The position numbers were made by a program, and so were the translations under genes. Of a DNA stretch of 64,000 nt, positions 54,587-63,315 are shown piece after piece. Source of the DNA: Gammaproteobacteria bacterium. GTDB taxonomy: Bacteria; Pseudomonadota; Gammaproteobacteria; Pseudomonadales; Pseudohongiellaceae. The number at the start of each line of letters is the position of its first letter. The stretch's first letter is position 1. Under the pieces are notes generated by a model. It did not search any database. It was given only the letters and a program-made list of their open reading frames with translations, and had not been told where the DNA came from. Where the stretch lies: contig PASF01000006.1 in the NCBI GenBank assembly GCA_002711845.1, positions 248,001 through 312,000 of the forward strand, read 5' to 3'.

Positions 54587-55786
54587 ATGTTTGACAGTCT
54601 GAAACCCCTGCCCGCCGACCCCATTCTCGGCCTGATGGCAGCCTATCGTGTTGATACCAATCCGCAAAAAATTGACCTGGGCGTCGGCGTGTACAAGGAC
54701 GAACAGGGCAACACGCCGGTCATGCGAGCCGTTAAATCGGCAGAGGCCAGACTGTTGCAGAGCCAGAGCAGCAAATCCTATGTGTCACCGGCAGGATCGG
54801 CAGCCTTCAATGCGCTGGCGGCCGGCCTGGTGCTGGGTGACAATCTGACCCATACGCTGGGCGATCGCCGTGTCACCTTCCAGACCCCGGGCGGCTGCGG
54901 CGGCCTGCGCCTGGCCGCCGAATTCATACAGAAAGTCCGGCCTGGCAGCAAGATCCTGGTCAGTGACCCCACCTGGGCTAACCATATCCCGCTGCTTGGC
55001 GAAGCCGGTCTGCAGATAGAGACCTATCCGTATTACGACTACCAGCACCACGGTATCCGCTTCGATGACATGATGACCCGTATCGGCAATGCCGGCCCGG
55101 GTGACCTGGTGCTGTTGCACGGCTGTTGCCATAACCCCTGTGGCGCAGATCTGACCCGGGAACAATGGCAGGCGGTGGCGTCACTGGCGCAGGCCAGGGG
55201 TTTTACACCGTTCATTGACCTGGCCTACCAGGGGCTGGGTGACGGCCTGGCCGAGGACAGCTATGGCGTGCGCCTGCTGGCAGAGTCCTTGCCCGAGCTG
55301 ATTGTGGTCAGCTCCTGCTCCAAGAATTTTGGCCTGTATCGGGAGCGCACCGGGGCGCTGACCGTGATTACTGGCAACGCGGCGGCGACGCAGGCAGCTG
55401 CCAGCCAGATCGCCTCTACCGCCCGCGGCATGTACTCGATGCCACCCGATCACGGCGCCAGTGTGGTGGCCGAAATTCTGGCAGACAGCGAATTGAACGG
55501 GGACTGGGCGCTGGAGTTGACCGAGGTGCGTGAGCGTATCAATGGACTGCGGTCAGCGCTGGTTATTGAGCTGGGTAAACAGGGTATTGATCGTGATTTC
55601 GGGTTTATTGAGCAGGAAAAAGGCATGTTCTCGTTTCTGGGGCTGACAGTGGATCAGGTGCAGACCCTGATCAACCAGTACAGCATCTACCTGGTGGACT
55701 CCAGTCGAATCAATATTGCCGGCATCAACAGCAGCAACATTGAATACCTGGCACAGAGCATTGCAGCCGTACTTAAGTCCGGCTAG
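54587..55786 (+). CDS. Aromatic/aspartate aminotransferase (class I, PLP)
   Basis: A 399-residue fold-type-I aminotransferase of the AspC/TyrB group. The N-terminal KIDLGVGVYKDEQG, HGCCHNPCGADLTREQW, the PLP lysine in SSCSKNFGLYRERTGAL and the C-terminal SSRINIAGIN with the carboxylate-binding Arg are present. It would transaminate aspartate and/or aromatic amino acids with 2-oxoglutarate; the two cannot be told apart with certainty. The ATG at 54587 has AGGA seven bases upstream. It follows folD in the same direction. Confidence 0.93.
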   Translation: MFDSLKPLPADPILGLMAAYRVDTNPQKIDLGVGVYKDEQGNTPVMRAVKSAEARLLQSQSSKSYVSPAGSAAFNALAAGLVLGDNLTHTLGDRRVTFQTPGGCGGLRLAAEFIQKVRPGSKILVSDPTWANHIPLLGEAGLQIETYPYYDYQHHGIRFDDMMTRIGNAGPGDLVLLHGCCHNPCGADLTREQWQAVASLAQARGFTPFIDLAYQGLGDGLAEDSYGVRLLAESLPELIVVSSCSKNFGLYRERTGALTVITGNAAATQAAASQIASTARGMYSMPPDHGASVVAEILADSELNGDWALELTEVRERINGLRSALVIELGKQGIDRDFGFIEQEKGMFSFLGLTVDQVQTLINQYSIYLVDSSRINIAGINSSNIEYLAQSIAAVLKSG

Positions 55787-55809
55787 CCAGCCCATGCAAG
55801 CGCTGTGGC

Positions 55810-55866
55810 GCCATCAACCTCAGGAGGGCACCGGACCCGGCGCCGGACCTCCCTGGGGTTGATGGC
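55810..55866. terminator. Long hairpin between the aminotransferase and uspA genes
   Basis: Arms GCCATCAACC/GGTTGATGGC continue inward as imperfect GC-rich pairs (CAGGAGGG with CCTCCCTG; ACCGG with CCGG). It sits between convergent genes and probably acts on both, but there is no T-tract on either side. Confidence 0.6.
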
Positions 55867-55913
55867 ATTTGGCTGACCACGCTGACAGGCTGGCTTGGGG
55901 ATAAACTCCGCCG

Positions 55914-56351
55914 TTAGACGCGGATGGTCAGGACGTCGCAATGGATGCCGTGCAAAACGGCATTGGCGGTCGAACCCAGTACGGCCCGCACCGGGTTATG
56001 CCCGTGACTGCCAATCACCAGCAGATCAGTGCCCAGCTCTTCACACAGTTTCTTGATTTCAGTGGCCGGTTTGCCCCGCAGAAAATGCACCTGCTTGGCA
56101 GGCACAGACGGCGACATGGCGGCCATTTTCGCACGCATCTTGCTGGCAACCTGTTCCTGATGCTCCTTCTGAACTTTTTCAAAATCTGCCATGTTCAGCT
56201 CAAAAGAATAACTGCCCAGCAGTGGCTCAAACACCATGACCACATCCAGCTGCGCATTGCTGTCACCGGCCATGGCCAGCGCCTTGGCAATTATCTTGTC
56301 TGACTCGTCAGAACCATCAACCGCGACCAGAACTTTGTTGTAGCTTGTCAT
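55914..56351 (-). CDS. Universal stress protein UspA family
   Basis: A 145-residue single Usp domain. The N-terminal strand KVLVAVDGSDESDK and the ATP-binding type motif LLVIGSHGHNPVRAVLGSTANAVL (GX2GX9GS-like) are present. Usp proteins accumulate in stress and energy limitation. I chose the ATG at 56351 because GGAGAG and AGG lie before it; an ATG at 56366 overlaps that sequence. An FNR/ANR-type site lies about 150 bases upstream. Confidence 0.92.
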   Translation of the reverse strand: MTSYNKVLVAVDGSDESDKIIAKALAMAGDSNAQLDVVMVFEPLLGSYSFELNMADFEKVQKEHQEQVASKMRAKMAAMSPSVPAKQVHFLRGKPATEIKKLCEELGTDLLVIGSHGHNPVRAVLGSTANAVLHGIHCDVLTIRV

Positions 56352-56497
56352 AACCTGACTCTCCATTTATTCCGTTTAAGTGACAGCTTTAGTTGTCTGT
56401 GTTCATCTGCTCTGTATTCATAATAGTCAATTAGGCTCAGGGGAGCAACGCTCTGCTGTGTTATCCGGTATTGCGCTGAACAGCATCTCGCCGTCGC

Positions 56498-56539
56498 TTG
56501 ACACAGATCAACATGCCGACTGACACGATCCGAGATGAT
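56498..56539 (+). promoter_or_regulatory. Putative FNR/ANR box with -10 element
   Basis: TTGACACAGATCAA (56498-56511) differs by one base from the FNR/ANR consensus TTGAT-N4-ATCAA. On the plus strand the hexamer GATGAT (56534-56539) is centred 32 bases from the site centre, the spacing of a class II FNR promoter (site at -41.5). This would drive the small gene at 56629 with a leader of about 83 bases. In the minus direction, towards uspA, the matching -10 position is poor. Confidence 0.55.
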
Positions 56540-56628
56540 AAGAATCACAAGAGGGAAAAATCCCCACCGACAATGTCTATCACATTTTTTGGACTAACAG
56601 TCTTTAAACACATCGCGGAGGTAAGACA

Positions 56629-56730
56629 ATGGAAGATCGTCTGGTAGCACGTAACATCAGCGTGACAGTTGGCACTATCGCGCTGGTTGCCATAGGCCTG
56701 ATCATCATCTCCATGATCATAGGCGGATAA
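56629..56730 (+). CDS. 33-residue single-span membrane protein
   Basis: An ATG with a near-perfect ribosome-binding site (GGAGG, seven-base spacing) opens a 33-codon frame ending in TAA. The product is MEDRLVARN, then a hydrophobic helix (VGTIALVAIGLIIISMIIGG, with ISVT before it). The charged N-terminus and a C-terminus ending in the helix are typical of small bacterial membrane proteins that attach to larger membrane complexes. A putative FNR/ANR-type promoter precedes it. I do not recognise the family. It lies between divergent uspA and convergent aroF-type genes. Confidence 0.7.
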   Translation: MEDRLVARNISVTVGTIALVAIGLIIISMIIGG

Positions 56731-56751
56731 ACGCACCACCCGCCCACACCG

Positions 56752-57831
56752 TCACCCACGCCGTCTGGTCGGCAACACCGGGCGCAAGCGCGCAGCCATC
56801 TCGCGCAATGCCGTCTCGGTTGCCGGCCAGTCTATACAGGCGTCGGTGATGGACACACCATAACGTATCTCCTCCAGGTCATCCGGTATTGGCTGATTAC
56901 CTGCATGGATATTGCTTTCCAGCATGACACCGATGATGGACTTGTTACCGGCCTCAATCTGCACGGTGACGTCGCGCAGGACGTCCAACTGCCGTTCGTA
57001 CTGTTTGCGTGAATTGCCGTGACTGCAATCAATCATGATATTTTCGGTGATCGCCGCCTTGCGCAACGCCTGCTCGCAGGCTGCCACAAACGGTGATTCA
57101 AAATTGGGTTCTTTGCCCCCTCGCAGAATCACGTGACTGTGCGGATTACCCGAGGTACGAAACGCAGCGACTTTGCCAGCTTCGGTGACGCTGATGAAGG
57201 TATTGATTGCCGACGCTGCACGGATCGCATTGACCGCTACCGACAGGCTGCCGTCAACATTGTTCTTGAAGCCGACAGCGGACGAAATACCACTGGCCAG
57301 CTTGCGATGTGTCGGCGATTCCGTGGTGCGCGCACCCACCGCCGTCCAGCTCACCAGGTCCTGCAGATACTGCGGCGAGATCAGGTCGAGCGCTTCCACG
57401 GCAATCGGCAACCCCAGCTCGTTGATATCCAGCATCAGCTGACGGCCAATACGCAGACCGTGCTCGATACGATGGCTGCCATCAAGATAGGGGTCATAAA
57501 TCAGACCTTCCCAGCCTACCGTGGTGCGCGGCTTTTCGAAATACACCCGCATGACAATCAGCAACGTGTCCTGCAGTTCATCTGCCAGGGGCTTGAGCAG
57601 GCGCGCGTAATCAAGGGCCTGTGCCGTATCATGGATGGAGCACGGCCCCACCACAACAATCAGCCGCTCGTCCTTGCCATCCAGGACGCCCTTGACGCCC
57701 CGATGACCCTGCAGAACCGTCTCCAGCGCCTTGCCCGCCAGCGGCATCTCCTGCTTCAGTTGCGCCGGCTGCGGAAGCTCTTCGGTTGAGATAATGTGGA
57801 AGTTGTCTACTTCGTCTTTTGTCTTGGGCAT
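56752..57831 (-). CDS. aroF: 3-Deoxy-7-phosphoheptulonate synthase (DAHP synthase, class I)
   Basis: A 359-residue enzyme for the first step of aromatic amino-acid synthesis, joining phosphoenolpyruvate and erythrose 4-phosphate. Class I AroFGH motifs are present: VVVGPCSIHD, MRVYFEKPRTTVGWEGLIYDP (in parts), GARTTESPTHRKLASG, and the metal-binding Cys in GPCSI, His in DCSHGNS, with RGG for PLP-like phosphate contact. Which aromatic end product inhibits it cannot be read from the sequence; the symbol is assigned for the family only. Confidence 0.94.
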   Translation of the reverse strand: MPKTKDEVDNFHIISTEELPQPAQLKQEMPLAGKALETVLQGHRGVKGVLDGKDERLIVVVGPCSIHDTAQALDYARLLKPLADELQDTLLIVMRVYFEKPRTTVGWEGLIYDPYLDGSHRIEHGLRIGRQLMLDINELGLPIAVEALDLISPQYLQDLVSWTAVGARTTESPTHRKLASGISSAVGFKNNVDGSLSVAVNAIRAASAINTFISVTEAGKVAAFRTSGNPHSHVILRGGKEPNFESPFVAACEQALRKAAITENIMIDCSHGNSRKQYERQLDVLRDVTVQIEAGNKSIIGVMLESNIHAGNQPIPDDLEEIRYGVSITDACIDWPATETALREMAARLRPVLPTRRRG

Positions 57832-57916
57832 GCTCTATTACTCGCTAAACTGTCAGATTCTGAGGCCTGTTATACATTTATTCGATCACGAGGGAAAGTC
57901 CGCCAGTGGGCACTTT

Positions 57917-57982
57917 CCGCCCCCGCAAGGGTTGGGGGTACAGGAACCCGGCTTCCTGCACCCCCAGCCCTTGCGGGGGCGG
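57917..57982. repeat. 30-bp hairpin between aroF and efpL genes
   Basis: Arms 57917-57946 and 57953-57982 pair at 28 of 30 positions around a 6-base loop (CCCGGC). The core of each arm is CCGCCCCCGCAAGGG and its complement. There is no T-tract. It lies in a 275-base gap between divergent genes, where a terminator is not expected. Confidence 0.8.
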
Positions 57983-58106
57983 ACAGATCGCACTATCCAA
58001 GCGTTACTGTCGTTGCTGTCACGAATATTTACAGGCTGCCGCGGATACAGTAAATTTCGATCCCGGTGCGACGTCTGCGCACCGGGCTTCCGAGGATGAC
58101 AGCGTC

Positions 58107-58670
58107 ATGAAAGCAAATGAGTTAAAACGCGGCATGATTGTCGATATCGACGGTGTCCCGCATCTGATCCGTCAACTGGAGGGCAAGAGTCCTTCCTCCC
58201 GCGGCGGCGTGACCATGTACAAGGTGCGCTATACCAACCTGAAAACCCAGCAGAAGCTGGACGAGGCTTACAAGGGGGACGATGTCGTCAAGATCGCCGA
58301 TTGCAGTCGCATGAACGTCCAGTATTCCTATCGCGAGGACAACACACTGTACTTCATGAGCACCGACGACTACAGTCAGTATGGTATCAATGCCGAACAG
58401 GTCGAGGATGACATCCCTTACCTGACTGACCAGCTGGACGGTATTACCGCGCTGATCATGGACGACCACCTGCTGGGAATAGAATTGCCACAAACCGTGG
58501 TCATGGAAATTGTCAGTACGCCGTCCGGCGGCGGCAGCGCCTCGGCAACCGCGCGTCCCAAACCGGCCACCCTGAACACGGGCCTGGAAATCCAGGTGCC
58601 TGAATACCTCACCACGGGTGAGAAGATAAAGGTCAGTACCGTGACCGGCAAATTTGTATCACGCGCCTAG
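58107..58670 (+). CDS. efpL: Elongation factor P-like protein EfpL (YeiP)
   Basis: A 187-residue three-domain EF-P paralogue. The loop that would carry the EF-P lysine reads EGKSPSSRGG with Arg at position 32, as in YeiP, and the C-terminal domain has SASATARPKPATLNTGLEIQ and VPEYLTTGEKIKV. EfpL assists ribosomes stalled at certain proline-containing motifs. The start at ATG 58107 has GAGGA upstream and follows the hairpin region. Confidence 0.92.
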   Translation: MKANELKRGMIVDIDGVPHLIRQLEGKSPSSRGGVTMYKVRYTNLKTQQKLDEAYKGDDVVKIADCSRMNVQYSYREDNTLYFMSTDDYSQYGINAEQVEDDIPYLTDQLDGITALIMDDHLLGIELPQTVVMEIVSTPSGGGSASATARPKPATLNTGLEIQVPEYLTTGEKIKVSTVTGKFVSRA

Positions 58671-58713
58671 TGCGCCAACGGCCCTGTGGCCAATTTTTTC
58701 CCGGAGAACAAGC

Positions 58714-59490
58714 ATGATCAAACTGTTTCGTGGCAACATCGGACCCGCGTTTCTGGCGGGCCTGGCCGTCACCGTGAGCCTGTCCGCGCCTGTTGCACAG
58801 GCCCAGACCGACGACTTCGCCAGTACCCGCAACAAGATCGAAATGGCCTTGCTGGGGGCTACCCGCACACCGGCCGAGATTGCCCGTGACGAGATCGAGC
58901 GCAAACCGGTAGCAACTCTGGAGTTCTTTGGCCTGCGCGAGGACATGCGGGTACTGGAGCTGGTGCCGGGTGCCGGCTGGTATACCAAGATTCTGGCACC
59001 AACCCTGCGTGGCAGCGGCAAACTCTATGTGGCCATCGGCACCGACACGGTTGCCGAACGCGTGCTGAACCAGCCTGGCTTTGATGAGGTCGAGGTGCTG
59101 CACCTGCCTGAGGGTATGACGTTGCGCGAGCTGGCGCCCTTCAACTTTGCCGTTGACGATCTGGATATGGTGCTGACCTTCCGCAACCTGCACAACATGA
59201 ATGCACAGAGTCGGGCGCATCTCAACGATGCCATTTTCGACAGCCTCAGCACCGGTGGCCTCTACGGTGTCATTGACCATACCCGCCGGCATCTGGAACT
59301 GGACGATCGGGAGAACGGCAGACGCCTGGATCCGGTGCTGATGATCAAGGAAATTCAGGCAGCCGGCTTTGAACTGGTCGATTTCAGTGACCTGCACGCC
59401 AGCGTCGCGGATGACCTGACACTGGAAGTCGGACATGAAACAGTCACCGGACGCACCGACCGGTTTACGCTGTTGTTCCGCAAACCCTGA
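58714..59490 (+). CDS. Exported predicted methyltransferase (COG4798-like)
   Basis: A 258-residue protein with a signal peptide (FLAGLAVTVSLSAPVAQAQ) followed by a class I SAM-dependent methyltransferase-like fold: the glycine-rich loop is VLELVPGAGWYTKILAP, and LDMVLTFRNLHNM and GGLYGVIDH follow. The start has GGAG seven bases upstream. A SAM-dependent enzyme in the periplasm is puzzling, as SAM is not expected there, so it may bind another ligand. The known members of this group are not characterised, as far as I know. Confidence 0.85.
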   Translation: MIKLFRGNIGPAFLAGLAVTVSLSAPVAQAQTDDFASTRNKIEMALLGATRTPAEIARDEIERKPVATLEFFGLREDMRVLELVPGAGWYTKILAPTLRGSGKLYVAIGTDTVAERVLNQPGFDEVEVLHLPEGMTLRELAPFNFAVDDLDMVLTFRNLHNMNAQSRAHLNDAIFDSLSTGGLYGVIDHTRRHLELDDRENGRRLDPVLMIKEIQAAGFELVDFSDLHASVADDLTLEVGHETVTGRTDRFTLLFRKP

Positions 59491-59554
59491 GACGCATCAC
59501 CCTCAGCCGGGCCTGCTGCCGCTGAGCGGTGCTGGCAGTACCGGTCAGCGCCGG

Positions 59555-61186
59555 TCAGGCCTGCCGACGGAAGTCGGCAGGCCGCATGCCCGATACCAGC
59601 AGGATCAGCAGGTAAATCGCCAGCCCGCCAAAACACAGCAGTGCCATCTGCCAGATACGCTGCCAGGTATCCCAGTCCAGCCACTCGCGCCAGTCCCCGG
59701 CGATCAGCACCAGAAACACACACATAGCAGCGTTGGCGCACACCAGCCTGATCACAAACAGCAACCAGCCCGGTTGAAAGTCGAACACACCCTCGCGGCG
59801 CAACCCCATGAACAATAACCCGGCATTCAGATAGGCTGCCAATGACGTCGCCAATGCCAGGCCGGTATGGGCCATATCCAGGACAAATACCAACAGCAGG
59901 TTCATGACCATGTTGGCAACCATGGCAATGATGCCGATACGGACCGGTGTGCGCGTGTCCTGACGCGAATAAAATCCTGGCGCAAAAATCTTGATACACA
60001 TGAAAGCCAGCAGACCCAGCGAGTATGCCTGCAGGCTGTAGGTCACCATCACCACATCGCTGGCGGTGAAATTGTCATTCTGGAACAAGGTAATGATCAT
60101 CGGTTGCGCCAGCAGCACCAGCGCCAGGCTCGCCGGCACCGCGATCAGCAGGATCAGACGCAACGCCCAGTCGAGCAAGGCCGCAAACTCCGCTTTTGAG
60201 CGCTCTGCGTGACGTCGGGACAGGCTGGGCAGCACGACTGTGGCGACTGCCACCGCAAATATGCCCAGGGGCAGGTCCATCAGCCGTTCGGAAAAATACA
60301 GCCAGGATACGCTGCCGGCGACCAGCAGTGAGGCGATGAAGGTATCAAGCAGCAGGTTGATCTGACTGACCGACACACCAAACAGTGCCGGGATCATCAA
60401 TCTGATGATACGACTCACCCCTTCATGATGCTTTACCAGCCGTGGCCGGGGCATCAGCTGCAATCGCACCAGAAAGGGTAACTGGAACAGCAGCTGGGCA
60501 ATGCCGGCCAGCAACACGCCCCAGGCGAGTGCAATCTCGGGCTGGGCAAAATACGGACTGAGCAGCAGCGCCGATGCGATCAGCGACAGATTCAACAAGG
60601 CCGGCGTCAACGCCGGAATGGCAAACCGGTCATAGCTGTTGAGGATGGACCCCGCAAACGCTGTCAGCGAAATCAGCAGCAGATAGGGAAACGTGATGCG
60701 CAGCATGTCCACAAACAGGGCGAACTTGACCGGATCTGCCGTAAACCCGTAGGCAATGGGGACCGAAATCCAGGGCGCTGCCATTATCACCACGGCGGTG
60801 ATCAGCAGCAGGACTGTGCCCAGATAACCGGCGACGGCATTGATCAGTTGTTGCACCTGCGCCAGGCTGCGGGTGCTGCGGTACTCCGACAGCACGGGCA
60901 CAAAGGCCTGATTGAATGCACCTTCGGCGAACAGGCGGCGCAGGAAGTTGGGAATCTTGAACGCCAGGAAAAACGCATCCGCGCCGTCTCCCGGGCCGAA
61001 CACGCGCGCCAGTACCACGTCCCTGACCAGCCCGAGGATGCGCGACACAAATGTCATGCTGCCGGTCACAGCGCTGGAACGCAGCAGGCCGCGACGTCGC
61101 TTTGGTGGTTCGGATCCCTGATTAGCTGTCGATTGGCTGGTCAAAATCTGCTCTCGAATCCCGGGGTCTGTACCGGTGGCCTGCAT
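59555..61186 (-). CDS. murJ: Lipid II flippase MurJ
   Basis: About 543 residues with 14 hydrophobic helices. The N-terminal SSAVTGSMTFVSRILGLVRDVVLARVFGPGDGADAFF is the classic MurJ (MviN) start (quoted in parts: SRILGLVRDVVLARVFG), and conserved LRRLFAEGAFNQAFVPVL and LDTFIASLL follow. It flips lipid II across the inner membrane for peptidoglycan synthesis. I placed the start at ATG 61186, after which a basic tail (PPKRRRGLLRS) precedes helix 1; upstream extension is not family-like. Divergent from the Nramp-like gene. Confidence 0.94.
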   Translation of the reverse strand: MQATGTDPGIREQILTSQSTANQGSEPPKRRRGLLRSSAVTGSMTFVSRILGLVRDVVLARVFGPGDGADAFFLAFKIPNFLRRLFAEGAFNQAFVPVLSEYRSTRSLAQVQQLINAVAGYLGTVLLLITAVVIMAAPWISVPIAYGFTADPVKFALFVDMLRITFPYLLLISLTAFAGSILNSYDRFAIPALTPALLNLSLIASALLLSPYFAQPEIALAWGVLLAGIAQLLFQLPFLVRLQLMPRPRLVKHHEGVSRIIRLMIPALFGVSVSQINLLLDTFIASLLVAGSVSWLYFSERLMDLPLGIFAVAVATVVLPSLSRRHAERSKAEFAALLDWALRLILLIAVPASLALVLLAQPMIITLFQNDNFTASDVVMVTYSLQAYSLGLLAFMCIKIFAPGFYSRQDTRTPVRIGIIAMVANMVMNLLLVFVLDMAHTGLALATSLAAYLNAGLLFMGLRREGVFDFQPGWLLFVIRLVCANAAMCVFLVLIAGDWREWLDWDTWQRIWQMALLCFGGLAIYLLILLVSGMRPADFRRQA

Positions 61187-61267
61187 TCCATTATGCTGCG
61201 CAGGGCGTATTATCGCACCATCATGGAAAAATACGATATCAGAAGACGGGTTCACAAGAAAAATACT

Positions 61268-62497
61268 ATGGAAAAATCGAGACTTATAGAGCGCTGGCGG
61301 GCCACCGGTCCCGGTCTGGTTATGGCGGCCGCAGCCGTCGGTGCCTCCCACCTTGTGGCCTCTACCCAGGCTGGCGCCCTGTTCGGCTGGCAGCTGCTGT
61401 GGCTGATCGTGCTGGTCAATGTGCTGAAATATCCGTTTTTCCGCTTTGGTGTGCAGTACACACTCTGGCACAACAAAAGCCTGGTTGAAGGTTATCAGGA
61501 TAAAGGTCGGGGCTGGCTGATCGCGTTTACTGCGTTAAACCTGATCGCCGCCGTGGTCAATACGGCCGGTGTGTTGCTGCTGACAGCCAGCCTGCTGCAG
61601 TATTTCATTCCCGGCAATCTGTCGCTGACCCTGCTCTGCCTGATGCTGCTGGCCGTGTGCCTGCTGATCCTGCTCGCTGGTCATTACCGTGTGCTGGACG
61701 GACTGTCACGGGCGCTGATGCTGGTATTGACCCTGTGTACGGTTATCGCAGTTGCGATCGCCTGGCAAAATGGCCCGATGGCACCGGCGGATTATGTCAG
61801 CCCGTCACCCTGGCAGCTGTCGGCACTGGCCTTTATCGTGGCCACCATGGGCTGGATGCCGGTCCCCATTGAGTTGTCGGCCATCAGTTCGATGTGGCTG
61901 CGGTCCAAACAAAAACTGACCAGGGTGTCGCTGTCTGACGGTCTGTTCGACTTTAATCTGGGATACGCCGTAGCCGTGCTACTGGCAGTGGTTTTTGTGG
62001 CCCTGGGGGCATTGCTCCAGCATGGCACGGAACAGGAAATTGCCATGGCGGGCGCCGCATTCGCGCAACAGCTGGTCGCCATGTATGCCACCACCATTGG
62101 CGACTGGGCGCGCCTGTTTATCGCGTTTATCGCCTTCATGTGCATGTTTGGCACAACACTGGCGGTGCTGGACGGATATGCCCGTACCCTCGATGAATCC
62201 TTTCACTTGCTGCGCAGCCCCGGCGAGGAGCGCCGCAACTGGACGCTGACAGCCTGGATCGTTGCGCAGGCCAGTGCAGGCATGGCCATTATCCTGTTCT
62301 TTCAGAGCGCGCTGAGCCCGATGCTGACCTTTGCCATGACGCTGGCATTTCTGACCACGCCGTTTTTTGCCTGGCTCAACTTCAGTCTGGTTCGGGGCAA
62401 GGGTATTTCGATGGGGATGAACCTGTTGGCTTGGATCGGCATGATTTACCTGACGGCCTTCAGTCTGCTGTTTCTGGTGTGGTATTTGATGTTCTAA
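61268..62497 (+). CDS. Atypical Nramp-family transporter
   Basis: 409 residues with about 11 helices. The N-terminus TGPGLVMAAAAVGASHLVASTQAG corresponds to Nramp helix 1, but the metal-binding DPGN is replaced by GASH. Helix 6 has MGWMPVPIELSAI in place of the canonical MPH motif. These are features of an Nramp-related branch found in many Gram-negatives, whose substrate is unclear; classical Mn2+/Fe2+ uptake cannot be assumed. The start at ATG 61268 is preferred to one at 61223. It sits between murJ and a Dps gene. Confidence 0.85.
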   Translation: MEKSRLIERWRATGPGLVMAAAAVGASHLVASTQAGALFGWQLLWLIVLVNVLKYPFFRFGVQYTLWHNKSLVEGYQDKGRGWLIAFTALNLIAAVVNTAGVLLLTASLLQYFIPGNLSLTLLCLMLLAVCLLILLAGHYRVLDGLSRALMLVLTLCTVIAVAIAWQNGPMAPADYVSPSPWQLSALAFIVATMGWMPVPIELSAISSMWLRSKQKLTRVSLSDGLFDFNLGYAVAVLLAVVFVALGALLQHGTEQEIAMAGAAFAQQLVAMYATTIGDWARLFIAFIAFMCMFGTTLAVLDGYARTLDESFHLLRSPGEERRNWTLTAWIVAQASAGMAIILFFQSALSPMLTFAMTLAFLTTPFFAWLNFSLVRGKGISMGMNLLAWIGMIYLTAFSLLFLVWYLMF

Positions 62498-62553
62498 GCT
62501 ACCTGCCGCTTGCCGGACAGCGCCCACAGCCAGCCCGTTCACTGCCAGCTGAA

Positions 62554-62609
62554 CCTTAATCTACCGGGGGAACCCGGCCCCGGGTCCGGGTTCCCCCGGT
62601 AGATTAAGG
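62554..62609. repeat. Perfect 24-bp hairpin between Nramp-like and dps genes
   Basis: Arms 62554-62577 and 62586-62609 are perfectly complementary over 24 bases (CCTTAATCTACCGGGGGAAC and onward) with an 8-base loop CCCCGGGT. It lies between convergent genes. No T-tract follows, though the stem ends in CTTAAT/ATTAAG. Probably a bidirectional terminator, or a mobile-type palindromic repeat. Confidence 0.85.
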
Positions 62610-62660
62610 CAGCAACGTGATCGCTTCGATGGGCTGGCCATCACGCACTGGATGCGTCGT

Positions 62661-63131
62661 TCACTTGTTGATGGCGCGCAGCATCCACGCGGTTTTTTCG
62701 TGAATCCGCATTCGGTCAGAAGCCAGTGCTGAAGTTGACTCATCCTCCGCCTCAGCGGCCAGTTTCAGCACATCGCGACAGGTCTGGACCACCTGTTCAT
62801 GACCATGTGTGAGCAGGTCTACCATCTTGTTCGCTTCCGGTACCCCGTCAACTTCTTTGACAGAACTCAGCTGAGAGAATTCCTTAAAGGTACCCGGCGC
62901 CGCCACGTCCAGGGTACGAATCCGCTCGGCAATATCGTCCACCGCTTCGGCAAGGTCAATGTAATGCTCTTCGAACATCAGGTGCAGTTCACGAAACCTG
63001 GGGCCTTCAACGTTCCAGTGAAAGTTGTGCGTCTGCAGGTACAGGGTATATGAGTCGGCCAGCAATCGTTTGAGCCCGTCTGCGACTTCAGTGCGATCCG
63101 CTTTGCTGATACCAATATCGATGTTGCTCAT
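62661..63131 (-). CDS. dps: Dps family ferritin-like DNA-protection protein
   Basis: A 156-residue ferritin-like protein. Ferroxidase ligands by alignment to E. coli Dps are H38 (FHWNVEG), H50, E54, D65 and E69 (AVDDIAER). It would store iron, using hydrogen peroxide, and may protect DNA. The N-terminus lacks the long Lys-rich tail of E. coli Dps, so DNA binding is less certain. AAGGAG precedes the ATG by nine bases. Next to an Nramp-like transporter, possibly a metal-handling pair. Confidence 0.94.
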   Translation of the reverse strand: MSNIDIGISKADRTEVADGLKRLLADSYTLYLQTHNFHWNVEGPRFRELHLMFEEHYIDLAEAVDDIAERIRTLDVAAPGTFKEFSQLSSVKEVDGVPEANKMVDLLTHGHEQVVQTCRDVLKLAAEAEDESTSALASDRMRIHEKTAWMLRAINK

Positions 63132-63315
63132 GGTTCAATACTCCTTGGGTTTCACCACAATGTATTTGCTATCAGCTTAACATACGTCAGGGTCTACGAC
63201 AGGGTTATCAAAACCAATTACTTGTGTCATAGTGGCTTGACATGAGGCGCGATTATCGGCATAGTACCGCGTCTTGAATTTTGCCACACGTTGACAGTAT
63301 CGTAAGGAGCATCAG

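Noticed and set aside
60848-61267. N-terminal extension of the Nramp-like gene
   Set aside because: It overlaps murJ on the other strand and is not membrane-like; the family starts near 61268.
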